Shown piece after piece: positions 9,282 through 17,360 of a DNA stretch of 64,000 nucleotides. The notes beneath the pieces were generated by a model. That model saw only the letters and a program-made list of their open reading frames with translations, was not told the origin of the DNA and did no database searches. Source of the stretch: Wenjunlia tyrosinilytica (lineage in GTDB: Bacteria > Actinomycetota > Actinomycetes > Streptomycetales > Streptomycetaceae); contig NZ_BMMS01000014.1 in the NCBI RefSeq assembly GCF_014646055.1, positions 164,467-228,466 on the forward strand, given 5' to 3'. Each line of letters begins with the position of its first letter. Position 1 is the first letter of the stretch. Position numbers and translations under genes: made by a program.

Positions 9282-10456
9282 GAGGCGGGGTGCCGGGCAG
9301 CGGTGAAGGATGTGCTTCCGCCGGGGCGCAGGGTGACCGTTCCCGCGGTCAGCGGGTTCCAGACGAATCCGGGGCCGTGGTAGCGGGGACTGGTGCGTGA
9401 CCAGTGCCAGTTCCCGGCGAGCATGTCGGCCAACGCGGTCAGGTACGGCTCCACTTGGGAAGCCGCGGTGGCGCGGGCGAGCAGGCGGTCACGCAGGGCC
9501 GTGAAGCGGAGCTCTGCCGCCTCGATCCTGCCCAGCACCGTGTCGACGGCTTCCTGCAGGGCTGCCCTGCCGTCGCCGCAGAGGATGAGGACCGCGTTCA
9601 TGGCCTCGCCCCGGTGCCGTTCGTAGGCGAAGGTGAACAAGTCGTTGACGAAGGTGAGGTGTTCCGCGACCGCGGCCTGCAACCGCGTGTACTCGGGGTC
9701 CGTGAAGAGGGAGTCGGGCAGGTCGGCGCCGATTCCGTACTCGGCCATCGCGCTGCACAGCTGCGCTCCCACGCTGTGGGCGCGCAGTTCCACGTAGTCG
9801 GCGAGGTCGGTGAAGCCGCCCCGGCGACGGGAGGCCACCTCCGCGACGAAGCTGCGGAACAGGTTGTGCAGGGACACCGAAAGCCGTTCGCGCACACCGG
9901 GGGCCGCCTTGCCCGCGATACGGCCCCATACATCGGACAGGGCGGACGCGTACCCGGGTTCCTGGCCGGGCGGAACTTCCCGGCCGCTGAGCGCGGCGCC
10001 GAGTTCGCGGGCGAACGCGGTGGCATGGGCCTCACTGCGGCCCACGTCGCCGGGGTTGGGCAGGGTGTCGTCTATGCGGGAGACGACCGAGGACAGGTCG
10101 CACAGGTCGAGCATCCTGTCGAACGTGGCCCTCGGCCAGACCAGGCACGGGAAGAGGCAGGCGTACTGGAGGAAGTCGTGCTCGTCGTCGGCATCGGAGA
10201 AGGGAAGACGGGCTCGGGCCCAGGCGCCGCCGAGTCCCTGCAGTTCGGGTGACCGCGGGTGGTAGCGCGCGGTGAGGCGGCTGGGGACCTGCGGCAGATG
10301 GAACTCGTACATGGTCGCCGTCACGGCGTCCGGGGGCGCGGCATCTGTTGGCGCGGCATCTGTTGGCACGGCGTCTGTCGGCGCCGACGATTGACGCCCG
10401 TCGTGGGCCGTCGCCGACCCGGTCGCCCGGTGGGTCGTGCGGGTTGCCGATCCCAT
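9278..10456 (-). CDS. Class I terpene synthase family protein, atypical first metal motif
   Basis: A 392-residue protein starting at ATG 10456, with GAGAGGGGA just upstream (an in-frame TTG six codons earlier is less likely). The terpene cyclase fold is shown by the second metal-binding motif NDLFTFAYE (residues 271-279, the NSE/DTE triad), an RY pair near the C-terminus (358-359) and 'WPRATFDRMLDLCDL'. The aspartate-rich motif reads IDDTLPN (DD at 129-130) without the usual third acidic residue. The first 45 residues are Ala/Thr/Pro-rich with repeated PTDAA units encoded by a short tandem repeat. It should cyclise a prenyl diphosphate, probably farnesyl-PP. No prenyltransferase or P450 is adjacent. 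Confidence 0.75.
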   Translation of the reverse strand: MGSATRTTHRATGSATAHDGRQSSAPTDAVPTDAAPTDAAPPDAVTATMYEFHLPQVPSRLTARYHPRSPELQGLGGAWARARLPFSDADDEHDFLQYACLFPCLVWPRATFDRMLDLCDLSSVVSRIDDTLPNPGDVGRSEAHATAFARELGAALSGREVPPGQEPGYASALSDVWGRIAGKAAPGVRERLSVSLHNLFRSFVAEVASRRRGGFTDLADYVELRAHSVGAQLCSAMAEYGIGADLPDSLFTDPEYTRLQAAVAEHLTFVNDLFTFAYERHRGEAMNAVLILCGDGRAALQEAVDTVLGRIEAAELRFTALRDRLLARATAASQVEPYLTALADMLAGNWHWSRTSPRYHGPGFVWNPLTAGTVTLRPGGSTSFTAARHPAS

Positions 10457-10666
10457 CGCATGGTCCCCTCTCAAGTACCATGATCCCCCGCGTCCTTCGC
10501 ACAGTGGCTCGAGCCACCGTAACGGGACACCTCGATGTTGGGACCACCCGCGCGGGCATCGGCGACGGCGTCAGGACATGTGTGGGCAGCGCGCCGCGGC
10601 GCACAGCGCCGCAAGCGCCCGGGGCACCGGCACAGCCGGCCGTCGGAGGCTCAGCAGGGCGGCTCG

Positions 10667-10825
10667 GGACTGGCTCTGGCGCTCGGTGCGCTCCTCGACG
10701 GTGTTCCCGAGTCGGCGGTCATCGGTGTCGGCCTCCTCGACCGCGGCACGGTGACCATGGTGACGGTGGCGGCGGTGTTCATCTCCTTCCTGAAGCGCCG
10801 CGAGGCGAATGCCCCGGCCGCCTAG
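10667..10825 (+). pseudogene. C-terminal fragment of a ZIP-family metal transporter gene
   Basis: Fifty-two codons read 'GLALALGALLDGVPESAVIGVGLLDRGTVTMVTVAAVFISFLKRREA', which matches the conserved GALLDGiPES-x-GL helix of actinobacterial ZIP-like transporters followed by the next helix. The rest of such a protein (normally 230-260 residues) is absent upstream, and the usual SNLPEG after the second helix is missing. The frame runs to a TAG that overlaps the end of the Rieske gene. It looks like gene debris, not a working gene. Confidence 0.55.
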
Positions 10826-11784
10826 GCGCTCCGTTCCTGTACCAGTCCGTCGACGTGGGAGGAGGGCGGCTTCTCCCGCAGGCGCGCCTCAACCCGCCCG
10901 TCCACGATCCGGGTGTCGAACGCAGGCTGCGGGGCGGTGGCGGGCCCGCGCACATTCCAGCCGTCGGAGAGCCGGAAGACGCTGCCGTGCCAGGGGCACT
11001 GCACGCAGCCGTCGGCGACCTTGCCCTGCGACAGCGGCCCCGCCAGGTGGCTGCAGTGATCGGCGAGTGCGTGGACCGTGCCGCCGACCTCACGGACGAC
11101 GAGGACCGCGACATCGTCGATGGCGCGCCGGACCGGCTCGCCCACGGGGAAGTCGGCGACCTCGCCCAGCGGGTGCCAGCCGGGCGCGACGAGGTGCGGG
11201 ACCTCTTCGGCATGGTTGGCTCCCGCGGCCTGCCGGTACGCCATGTGGCCGCCCAGCGTGCCACTGATCCCGACCGCCGCAAGGCCCGCGAACCCCAGCG
11301 TCCTGCCGAGTGCCTCCCGCGACTTCAGACGCGCGCTGAGCGAACCGGCGTAGAGGACGATGGCCACGACGTTGGTGGTCGCGTGGACCAGCCCCACCCG
11401 CTGTTGGCGCTTGTGCAGCTCGGCCCAGTCGATCCACCCCGCCCACGCGGCGGGGGCGGCCGCGGCCAGTCCGACGGCGACCAGGGTGCGCGATGCCCGG
11501 CGCTCGCCCGGCATCAGATCCAGGACCGCGGTGGACATCCAGGCGCCGATCGGCACCTGCACGAGGACCGGATGCACCGGATGGCCGAGCCACCGGCCGT
11601 GCAGAACGTCCCTGACCGGTCCGAGCGGCAGTCCGCGCACCTTCTGCCGGATCCTGTCGATCACGGGGTCGAGCCCGGAAAACCCTTCCAGCCGGTCCAG
11701 TACGGCGGCGACGCGGTCCGGCTTCCCGTCCGACGAGAGGGCGCGGCGGAACGCCGGCGCGATGCTTGAGGACATTGGGGTCAT
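10822..11784 (-). CDS. DUF2231 membrane - Rieske [2Fe-2S] fusion protein
   Basis: A 320-residue protein. I take ATG 11784, which has GGGGGA ten bases upstream. Residues about 65-180 are the DUF2231 membrane region ('LGHPVHPVLVQVPIGAWMSTAVLDL', then several hydrophobic helices). Residues about 205-310 are a Rieske ferredoxin domain with both cluster boxes intact: CSH at 244-246 and CPWH at 263-266. It is probably a membrane-anchored electron carrier. No oxygenase or oxidoreductase partner is adjacent, so the partner is unknown. DUF2231 and Rieske domains are known to be fused in actinobacteria. Confidence 0.85.
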   Translation of the reverse strand: MTPMSSSIAPAFRRALSSDGKPDRVAAVLDRLEGFSGLDPVIDRIRQKVRGLPLGPVRDVLHGRWLGHPVHPVLVQVPIGAWMSTAVLDLMPGERRASRTLVAVGLAAAAPAAWAGWIDWAELHKRQQRVGLVHATTNVVAIVLYAGSLSARLKSREALGRTLGFAGLAAVGISGTLGGHMAYRQAAGANHAEEVPHLVAPGWHPLGEVADFPVGEPVRRAIDDVAVLVVREVGGTVHALADHCSHLAGPLSQGKVADGCVQCPWHGSVFRLSDGWNVRGPATAPQPAFDTRIVDGRVEARLREKPPSSHVDGLVQERSA

Positions 11785-11905
11785 GCGTCCCGGGTCCCCC
11801 ATGATCATGGACCATAAACAGACAAGCACCGTTTGCCGTACGCCTGACGGGAAGACGCATGGGCACGACAAGGTTCATCAGCGGTTGAGGAAGTGGTGCG
11901 ACGCC

Positions 11906-12058
11906 ATGGACATTGTCTCGTGGATCCTCATCGGCCTTCTCGCGGGGGCGATGGCGAAAGCGCTGATGCCGGGTAAGGACCCGGGAGGCATCATCGTCAC
12001 GATGCTGGTCGGAATCGTCGGCGGCCTGCTGGGCGTCGAGACGGCACTTCGCGAATGA
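11906..12058 (+). CDS. Truncated GlsB/YeaQ-family membrane protein
   Basis: Fifty residues: MDIVSWILIGLLAGAMAKALMPGKDPGGIIVTMLVGIVGGLLGVETALRE. The first 45 match the N-terminal two helices of the GlsB/YeaQ/YmgE (transglycosylase-associated) stress proteins, which normally run to 80-90 residues with another FFDLSTW-containing helix. Here the frame stops just after the second helix, and I cannot find the missing part in any frame downstream. It may be a shortened functional peptide or a decaying gene. Confidence 0.6.
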   Translation: MDIVSWILIGLLAGAMAKALMPGKDPGGIIVTMLVGIVGGLLGVETALRE

Positions 12059-12149
12059 CCAGGTGCCATCTCGTCAAAGAGTTCGATGGTTTGCTGAGCC
12101 CTGGCGCGGTGAGACGACCCGGTATTCGCCACTGGGAAGGAAGGCGCGA

Positions 12150-12290
12150 ATGTTCGGTCTCATCCTGCTGACTGCTCCATTGCTGCTGGCCGCGCTTCTT
12201 CTGTACACCGGTTCACGGCAAGCCCGTCACCGGGCCACCGGTCACGCGGCTCCCCGTGCTGTTCACCGCCGCCATGCCGCACATGGCTGA
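12150..12290 (+). CDS. Possible small single-helix membrane peptide
   Basis: A 46-codon frame beginning MFGLILLTAPLLLAALLLYTGSRQARHRATGHAAPR, directly behind a very strong ribosome site (GGAAGGAAGG, 12136-12145). It encodes one hydrophobic helix and a basic tail. Length and composition resemble many unannotated Streptomyces membrane peptides, but chance is not excluded. Function unknown. Confidence 0.35.
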   Translation: MFGLILLTAPLLLAALLLYTGSRQARHRATGHAAPRAVHRRHAAHG

Positions 12291-12636
12291 GTGGAAAAAG
12301 ACCACCCTCCGACGGGCGGCCGGGCCGACGCGAGATACGATCGCAGCCGCCCGCGTGGTCTTCGACGGGGTGTCGGCCACGGTCACCCGACGGCTCAATC
12401 CTGTGCCGAGCGCGCGCACCATCCGTCCGACCGCACAGCGTGCCCTCCGCGGTAGCAAGGCACCGCGCGGGGTTGCGTGTGCCGGACGCGCCGGGGCACC
12501 ACGCTGAGCGACGATTTGCTCCTGTCCGGATGCATGGTGACAGATGTCATCTTCTGCGCCCCAGGGATGCTGGGTTAGCTTGGTCCGGACCTGTACGGCC
12601 TGCGAGCCGGGCGGCATCAGAAGGGGCTAGTACGTC
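12291..12636. other. Intergenic stretch with no assigned gene
   Basis: About 345 bases before the hypothetical gene at 12637. A frame from 12256 (LFTAAMPHMAEWKKTTLRRAAG...) crosses it but ends in low-complexity Arg/Ala residues and shows no family match. The stretch TGACAGATGTCATCTTCTGC (12538-12557) holds a short TGACA/TGTCA palindrome. The ribosome site AGAAGGGG lies at 12619-12626. Confidence 0.4.
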
Positions 12637-13155
12637 GTGTCAGTCGATCTGTCCTCCGTCATAGCGGCGACCGCTCAGTGGCTGCTGCGCGCCTACCCGG
12701 CAAATGGAGGACCCTTCAGCCGGGCTCTCGCCGAGGCGCAGGCGCGGCAGGCCACCACAGTCGCGGCCTGGCTGCGCTACCCGACCTCGGTGGACGCCGC
12801 GCTGGTCTCGCTGGTCGGACCGGGCGGCTCGGGGCGGTTGGACTGGCTGATGACCTCCGACGAGCCCGACATCGACGACCATGCCTGGCGGACATGGGTG
12901 GACGAGGTTGTCGCCAGTTGGGCCGCGTGTCTGCTGACCGATCCCGCTCTCGCGGAACTCGCTGTGACGGCACTGTCCGGCTCCGATCACGCCGCCGGGA
13001 CGCCGGCCGACTTCCGTCGTCTGACCTCGCCCGGCGAACAGGATCTGAGCGCCGCGCCGCTGCTGCGCCACCCGGACCTGCTGACTTCGGTGACGGAGCT
13101 GTACCGCGAGGATTTGGTCCAGCGCCTCGAGGCCGACCCGGTGGAAGCGGCCTAG
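12637..13155 (+). CDS. Hypothetical protein
   Basis: A 172-residue soluble protein starting at GTG 12637 (MSVDLSSVIAATAQWLLRAYPANGGPFSRALAEAQARQATTVAAWLRYP), with AGAAGGGG upstream and strong coding bias. It is acidic, with several Trp residues (DWLM, AWRTWVDEVVASWAACLL), and has no signal peptide, membrane helix or catalytic motif that I recognise. It converges on the GCS2 ligase gene. Function unknown. Confidence 0.7.
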   Translation: MSVDLSSVIAATAQWLLRAYPANGGPFSRALAEAQARQATTVAAWLRYPTSVDAALVSLVGPGGSGRLDWLMTSDEPDIDDHAWRTWVDEVVASWAACLLTDPALAELAVTALSGSDHAAGTPADFRRLTSPGEQDLSAAPLLRHPDLLTSVTELYREDLVQRLEADPVEAA

Positions 13156-13284
13156 TCGGCGCTTGGACGGTGGGCGGCCCGGCGAAGCCCGTGGCAGCGA
13201 CTCTCGGCTTGGGTTGCCGGGGCGTCCGCGACTGGGCACGGCATTGGCTCCTGCCCGCCGCCGCACAGACCGGTACCGGGCGGG

Positions 13285-14355
13285 TCACACCTCCTGGGTG
13301 ATGAGTTCCATGAGCGCTTTGGGGCCGCCTTCGGCGAGCGCCCTTCGCTGCCGGTCGGCGCAGGCGCCCACCTGGAGGAGCCGATGCACGAGCGAGGTCA
13401 CCTCGCGGGCGTCGCCGGATTCTTCCAGGGCGGGGGTGATGTGGCCCATGAGGGCACACACCACGTCCCCGGCATGGGGGTCGATGAGCGCATTGTTGAG
13501 TCCATGGCGGGCGGCGTGCCAGTTCGCCGCGTGCAGCAGCTCCGGAGCGCGGCTCGGGACGGGTGTGCCGGACTTCGCCTCGCGGATGGCGGTCGTCACC
13601 AGGGCGCGCACGATCCCGGCGAACATGACCGCTTCGTCGGCTTGCAGCTGAACGTCCATGCAGCGGATTTCGATGGTGGGATACCGCTCGGACAGGCGAG
13701 CCTGCCAGTAGAGCTGACCGGTGTCTGCCATGGCCTCGGCGGTCAGTAGTGCCTGGACGCGGTGCTCGTAGTCGGCGAGATCGGCGAACTGCGGTGGGGG
13801 GCCGCTGACGGGCCACCGGCCGAAGACCACGGTGCGCCAGCTGGCGAATCCGGTGTCCTGCCCATTCCACAGGGGCGAGTTCGCACCCATCGCGACCAAC
13901 GCCGGCAGCCACGGGCGAACCCTGTTCAGCACACCGATGCCGGTCTCCTGGTCAGGGACCGCGGCGTGCACGTGCATGCCGTTGATCAACTGCTCGTCGA
14001 CCAGTTGCGGTGCCTGAGTGCGCATGAACAGATAGCGGGCCTTGGGAGTGACGGGGACCGGCACTGATCCTTTGAAGGGCGCTGTACCGGACGCGGCGAG
14101 GCAGCACCCGCTGCGGCGTGCCGCGGCGCCCACAGCATGCCGCAGCCGCAGCAGGTGGCCGCCCACTTCCTCGAGATCGGTGCAGATGGGCGTGGCCACC
14201 TCGACCTGGGCCTGCAGCAGCTCCGACTGGACCTCGTGCTCGTTCGTGATCGGCTCGAGGCCGGCGGCTGCCCGCACCTGCTCGACCAGCGGCACCGGGA
14301 GCATCGTGACCGGGTCGAGCAGCAAATACTCCTCCTCGACCCCAACCGTGATCAT
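13285..14355 (-). CDS. GCS2-family carboxylate-amine ligase (glutamate-cysteine ligase-like, YbdK type)
   Basis: A 356-residue protein with the family hallmarks: '[12 protein letters not shown]' at the N-terminus (acidic metal/ATP site), '[24 protein letters not shown]', '[51 protein letters not shown]', and '[13 protein letters not shown]'. These enzymes use ATP to join glutamate's gamma-carboxylate (or a similar acid) to an amine; some make gamma-glutamylcysteine weakly, but the true substrate of YbdK-like proteins is mostly unknown. The gene has no operon partner. The N-terminal Met sits directly on the ITVGVEEE motif, supporting the start. Confidence 0.88.
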   Translation of the reverse strand: MITVGVEEEYLLLDPVTMLPVPLVEQVRAAAGLEPITNEHEVQSELLQAQVEVATPICTDLEEVGGHLLRLRHAVGAAARRSGCCLAASGTAPFKGSVPVPVTPKARYLFMRTQAPQLVDEQLINGMHVHAAVPDQETGIGVLNRVRPWLPALVAMGANSPLWNGQDTGFASWRTVVFGRWPVSGPPPQFADLADYEHRVQALLTAEAMADTGQLYWQARLSERYPTIEIRCMDVQLQADEAVMFAGIVRALVTTAIREAKSGTPVPSRAPELLHAANWHAARHGLNNALIDPHAGDVVCALMGHITPALEESGDAREVTSLVHRLLQVGACADRQRRALAEGGPKALMELITQEV

Positions 14356-14595
14356 AAGGATGGAGTACCCCGTTCAGACCGGCCAAATCGGGGTGATCAG
14401 GGCGGTCGGGGAATGGCCTGCCTCAACGGCCGGCCGCCGCTTCCGCGCTCGGGTGAAACACCGGACGCCGGGTGCGTGGCCGGGGCACTCGCGGGTAGTC
14501 GATTGTTCGAAGAGCCGACTTCAACACGCCCCCCCGCACACGGGCAGGACTCCGGCTCGGGGCCGGGGGAGAGGGAAGCGGAAAGGAGAGCTGCT

Positions 14596-14919
14596 GTGCC
14601 TGCGGGATCGAGTTCCAAGCGCGAGCGGCAGTACGAGCACATCAAGGAGAGTGCGAAGAAGCGAGGCGCCTCCACCGACCGTGCCAAGGAGATGGCGGCG
14701 CGGACGGTGAACAAGGAGCGTGCCCGCTCCGGTGAGGCCAAGCAGGCCAGCCGTACCTCCATCCAGGACAAGTCCTCTTCCGAACGCGGTGGCCAGCGTT
14801 CGCACTCGGGCGCCAAAGGACCGACGCGCGACCAGCTGTACGAGGAGGCCAAGCACAAGGGCATCGAAGGCCGATCGTCCATGAGCAAGGACGAACTGGC
14901 CAAGGCACTGGGGCGCTGA
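14596..14919 (+). CDS. Small basic 'plasmid stabilization'-type protein with Rho_N-like C-terminus
   Basis: A 107-residue protein from GTG 14596 behind GAAAGGAGAG. It is very rich in Lys, Arg, Glu and Ser: 'SKRERQYEHIKESAKKRGASTDRAKEMAARTVNKERARSGEAKQASRTS', ending 'TRDQLYEEAKHKGIEGRSSMSKDELAKALGR', which resembles a Rho_N/SAP-like helix-extended module that binds nucleic acid. Streptomyces carries several paralogues, commonly labelled plasmid stabilization proteins with no demonstrated function. It has no partner toxin nearby, so a toxin-antitoxin role is not supported here. Confidence 0.75.
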   Translation: MPAGSSSKRERQYEHIKESAKKRGASTDRAKEMAARTVNKERARSGEAKQASRTSIQDKSSSERGGQRSHSGAKGPTRDQLYEEAKHKGIEGRSSMSKDELAKALGR

Positions 14920-15186
14920 ACCGCCGCCGCCGCCGTCACCTGCCGCCGTGCCGCCGAGTGTCCGGACCGAATGTCCGCCGGCGGCTCGTTACAGGCGGCT
15001 CACTGCCGGCCGCTCGTGGGTGGTGACGTGCCCCTCGCCGATGACTGTGCCTCCGGCCGCACACCGGGGAGCCCTCGGCGGCGCTCGCGGTGGCCGGGTC
15101 GACACGTTCTTCGGTCGGGACGTTCTTGGGCCGGGCGGCCCCGCAGGCGTGGCTCGGCGCAATGGCGCCACGGGTCGCGACAGCGG

Positions 15187-17157
15187 TCAGCGCTTGCCGA
15201 CCGGGCGGGCGCCGTTGCGGCGTGCCCGGTACGCACGTTTGGCCGGCGTGGTCTCGTCGAACTGCTCGGTCGTGTCGTAGTTGCGCCATCCGGTCAGGCG
15301 TCCTTCCAGGTTGTACCGGGCTGACAGACCGGGAGGATCCATGTGATCTCCGTGTTCCCGGACCAGCTTCTGGGGCAGCGCGACCACTGCTGTGATGCCG
15401 CGGAGCGACGACCTGCGGAGCTGGACGCGGATGCCGTGGCGGCCGGAGAGCCGGCCGACGACGAACATGCCCATGCGCCGCGCCACCGAGACATCGACGA
15501 CCGGCGGGTTCAAGAGCCTGTCGTTGGCCTCCTCGAGGCCCTTCGCGGTCATGCCGATGCCGCTGTCCTGGATTTCGACCTCCGCGCCGCCGCCGGACAG
15601 CAGCCGGCTGGTGACGAACACCTCAGTGTCCGGCGAGGAGAACGTGGTCGCGTTCTCCAGCAGCTCCGCGATGAGGTGAACGATGTCGTTCACTGCCCGG
15701 CCGTCGACGTCCGCGGTTACCAGTCCTCGTAGCTGTACCCGCTGGTACTGCTCGACCTCGCCGGCGGCGGCCCGCAGGACATCCACGAGCCGGACCGGGG
15801 CGCTCCAGCGGCGACCCGCCTCCTCACCCGCGAGGACGAGTAGGTTCTCCCCATTGCGGCGCATGCGGGTGGCCAGGTGGTCGAGCTTGAAGAGGCTGGC
15901 GAGCAGGTCGGGGTCCTGCTCGCCGTTCTCCAGACGGTCGATCAACTCCAGCTGCCGTTTCACGAGGCTCTGGCTGCGCTGCGAGAGATTGACGAACATC
16001 GCGTTGATGCGGCCTCGCAGTTGCGCTTGCTCGAACGCCAGCCGCACGGAGCTGCGATAGACGTCGTCGAAGGCGTGGGCGGCACCGCCGATCTCGTCGG
16101 ACGAGCTGATGCCCGTGGGCTCGACATCGGTGGCCTCCAGTTGCGCGTCGCCGGAGCCCCGCAGCAGCCGGACCACCTCGGGCAGGCGGCGTTCCGTGAT
16201 GTCGAGCGCGCAGGCGCGCAGGGTTCGCAGCGGGCCGACAATCGACCGCACGACGACGTGCGTCACAACGGACGTGAGCAGGAGGATCAACAGCACGACG
16301 AAGGAGGCGACGAACACTGAGCGCTCGGCCTGGTGCTGCTCGCGCGAGATCTCGCCTTCGACCGATCCGACGAGGCGCTTCTCGACCAGACGCATCAGCT
16401 CGAGCTTGCTCGTCATGGTGTCGAACCATTCGCCGGCGTCGAGGCCGAGGCGGCTGGTGCCCCGCCGGGCGAGGGCCTGTTTCTTGAGCATCTCAGCCTT
16501 GATGACGTCCCTTCCGGTGACGGTGCGCTCGTAGAACTGACGCTCGGCCGAAGGCGCACCGGCCCGGAACGCGCCGATCGACGCCCGTTGCTGCCAGTCG
16601 GCGAGGATCAGGCCCTGGGCCTCGTCCGAATCGAACTGTCCCCGGGTCAGCGCCCCGCCGAGCAGCGCTCGTTGCCGGGAGGCCTCCTGCGCGGCCTGCG
16701 CGAAGGACTTGAGCGCACCGGCCCTTGCGGCGAGGGGCTGGTGGGCGATGTCCGGAGTGAGAAGGTCAAGGGCGTCGGTGAGCTCGCTGATCAACGCCGT
16801 GTATGCGTTGACCATGGACAGCAAGCGCGTCTTCGAGTGGGCCACCGTGTGGCGCAGTGACGCCGCCTTCCCCCCAAAGGCGTCGAGCACCGCGAGCCGG
16901 GTGGCCAGGACGGTGTTCGTCCCACGGCGGACATGGGCGGCCTCGGCACGGACCCGGGCGAGCGCCGTGTCCACCCGGGAGCGCTGAGTGTCCAGCCGGC
17001 TCGTGTGTCCCCCGTGCTCCCGGCCGCAACGTAGAGCGCGGTCAGATTGCCCGACGAACCCGCCGTGCAGCGGCTCGTGGCCGGATCCGCCACCCGACAC
17101 CAGGCCGACCTTCCCAGCGGTCGGCCCGCCCGCGCGGGCGATGTAGCGGTCGGACAT
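15187..17157 (-). CDS. Nitrate-sensing-type sensor histidine kinase, N-terminus replaced by a DhaK fragment
   Basis: An open frame of 656 codons. From about codon 52 (HTSRLDTQRSRVDTAL) it reads as a streptomycete NIT-domain sensor kinase (CvnA-like): a helical NIT sensor to about residue 270, one membrane helix (SVFVASFVVLLILLLTSVVTHVVV), HAMP, a dimerisation helix ('FKLDHLATRMRRNGENLLVLAG'), and an ATPase domain with N-box 'AELLENATTF' and G-box 'DSGIGM'. The normal start, with the first membrane helix and the RGLTNGLL region, is missing. The first 36 codons are instead dihydroxyacetone kinase sequence (VGLVSGGGSGHEPLHGGFVG). Without the first helix the sensor could not sit normally in the membrane, so it is probably nonfunctional or altered. 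No CvnB-D partners follow. Confidence 0.75.
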   Translation of the reverse strand: MSDRYIARAGGPTAGKVGLVSGGGSGHEPLHGGFVGQSDRALRCGREHGGHTSRLDTQRSRVDTALARVRAEAAHVRRGTNTVLATRLAVLDAFGGKAASLRHTVAHSKTRLLSMVNAYTALISELTDALDLLTPDIAHQPLAARAGALKSFAQAAQEASRQRALLGGALTRGQFDSDEAQGLILADWQQRASIGAFRAGAPSAERQFYERTVTGRDVIKAEMLKKQALARRGTSRLGLDAGEWFDTMTSKLELMRLVEKRLVGSVEGEISREQHQAERSVFVASFVVLLILLLTSVVTHVVVRSIVGPLRTLRACALDITERRLPEVVRLLRGSGDAQLEATDVEPTGISSSDEIGGAAHAFDDVYRSSVRLAFEQAQLRGRINAMFVNLSQRSQSLVKRQLELIDRLENGEQDPDLLASLFKLDHLATRMRRNGENLLVLAGEEAGRRWSAPVRLVDVLRAAAGEVEQYQRVQLRGLVTADVDGRAVNDIVHLIAELLENATTFSSPDTEVFVTSRLLSGGGAEVEIQDSGIGMTAKGLEEANDRLLNPPVVDVSVARRMGMFVVGRLSGRHGIRVQLRRSSLRGITAVVALPQKLVREHGDHMDPPGLSARYNLEGRLTGWRNYDTTEQFDETTPAKRAYRARRNGARPVGKR

Positions 17158-17245
17158 GTCGACCCGTCAGCGTGGGGTGCGCGGCGGCCACGCCGACGAG
17201 GGCATCGGCAAGCACCTCATCGGGCGAGTTGATGAGCTTCTTCAC
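17050..17245 (-). pseudogene. Frameshifted N-terminal remnant of a second dhaK
   Basis: Starting at ATG 17245 the frame reads MKKLINSPDEVLADALVGVAAAHPTLT, a typical DhaK N-terminus. It then needs a one-base shift at the CCC run 17163-17165 (an extra G on the coding strand) to continue as VDMSDRYIARAGGPTAGKVGLVSGGGSGHEPLHGGFVG. Similarity to DhaK stops abruptly near 17050, where the kinase reading frame takes over. It differs clearly from the intact dhaK at 19830-20828 (FINAPEAVLAEALAGIAAAHPELKVDG), so it is a diverged paralogue, not a recent duplication. It lies directly downstream of the enzyme I gene, in the position of an operon member. Confidence 0.85.
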
Positions 17246-17360
17246 GGTTCAGGACCCTTCTCGACCGGAAAGGAACATCAGCGGAAACCAAGTCCTCCGG
17301 TGGGCCGGTCCGGTCCGACCTGCCCACGCTTGAGAAAACGCGCCATGTTCGCGGCTCGGG

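Noticed and set aside
14596..14919. Possible toxin-antitoxin or plasmid maintenance function suggested by the family's usual name
   Set aside because: No partner gene, and the label is inherited annotation; the protein looks like a nucleic-acid-binding basic protein only.
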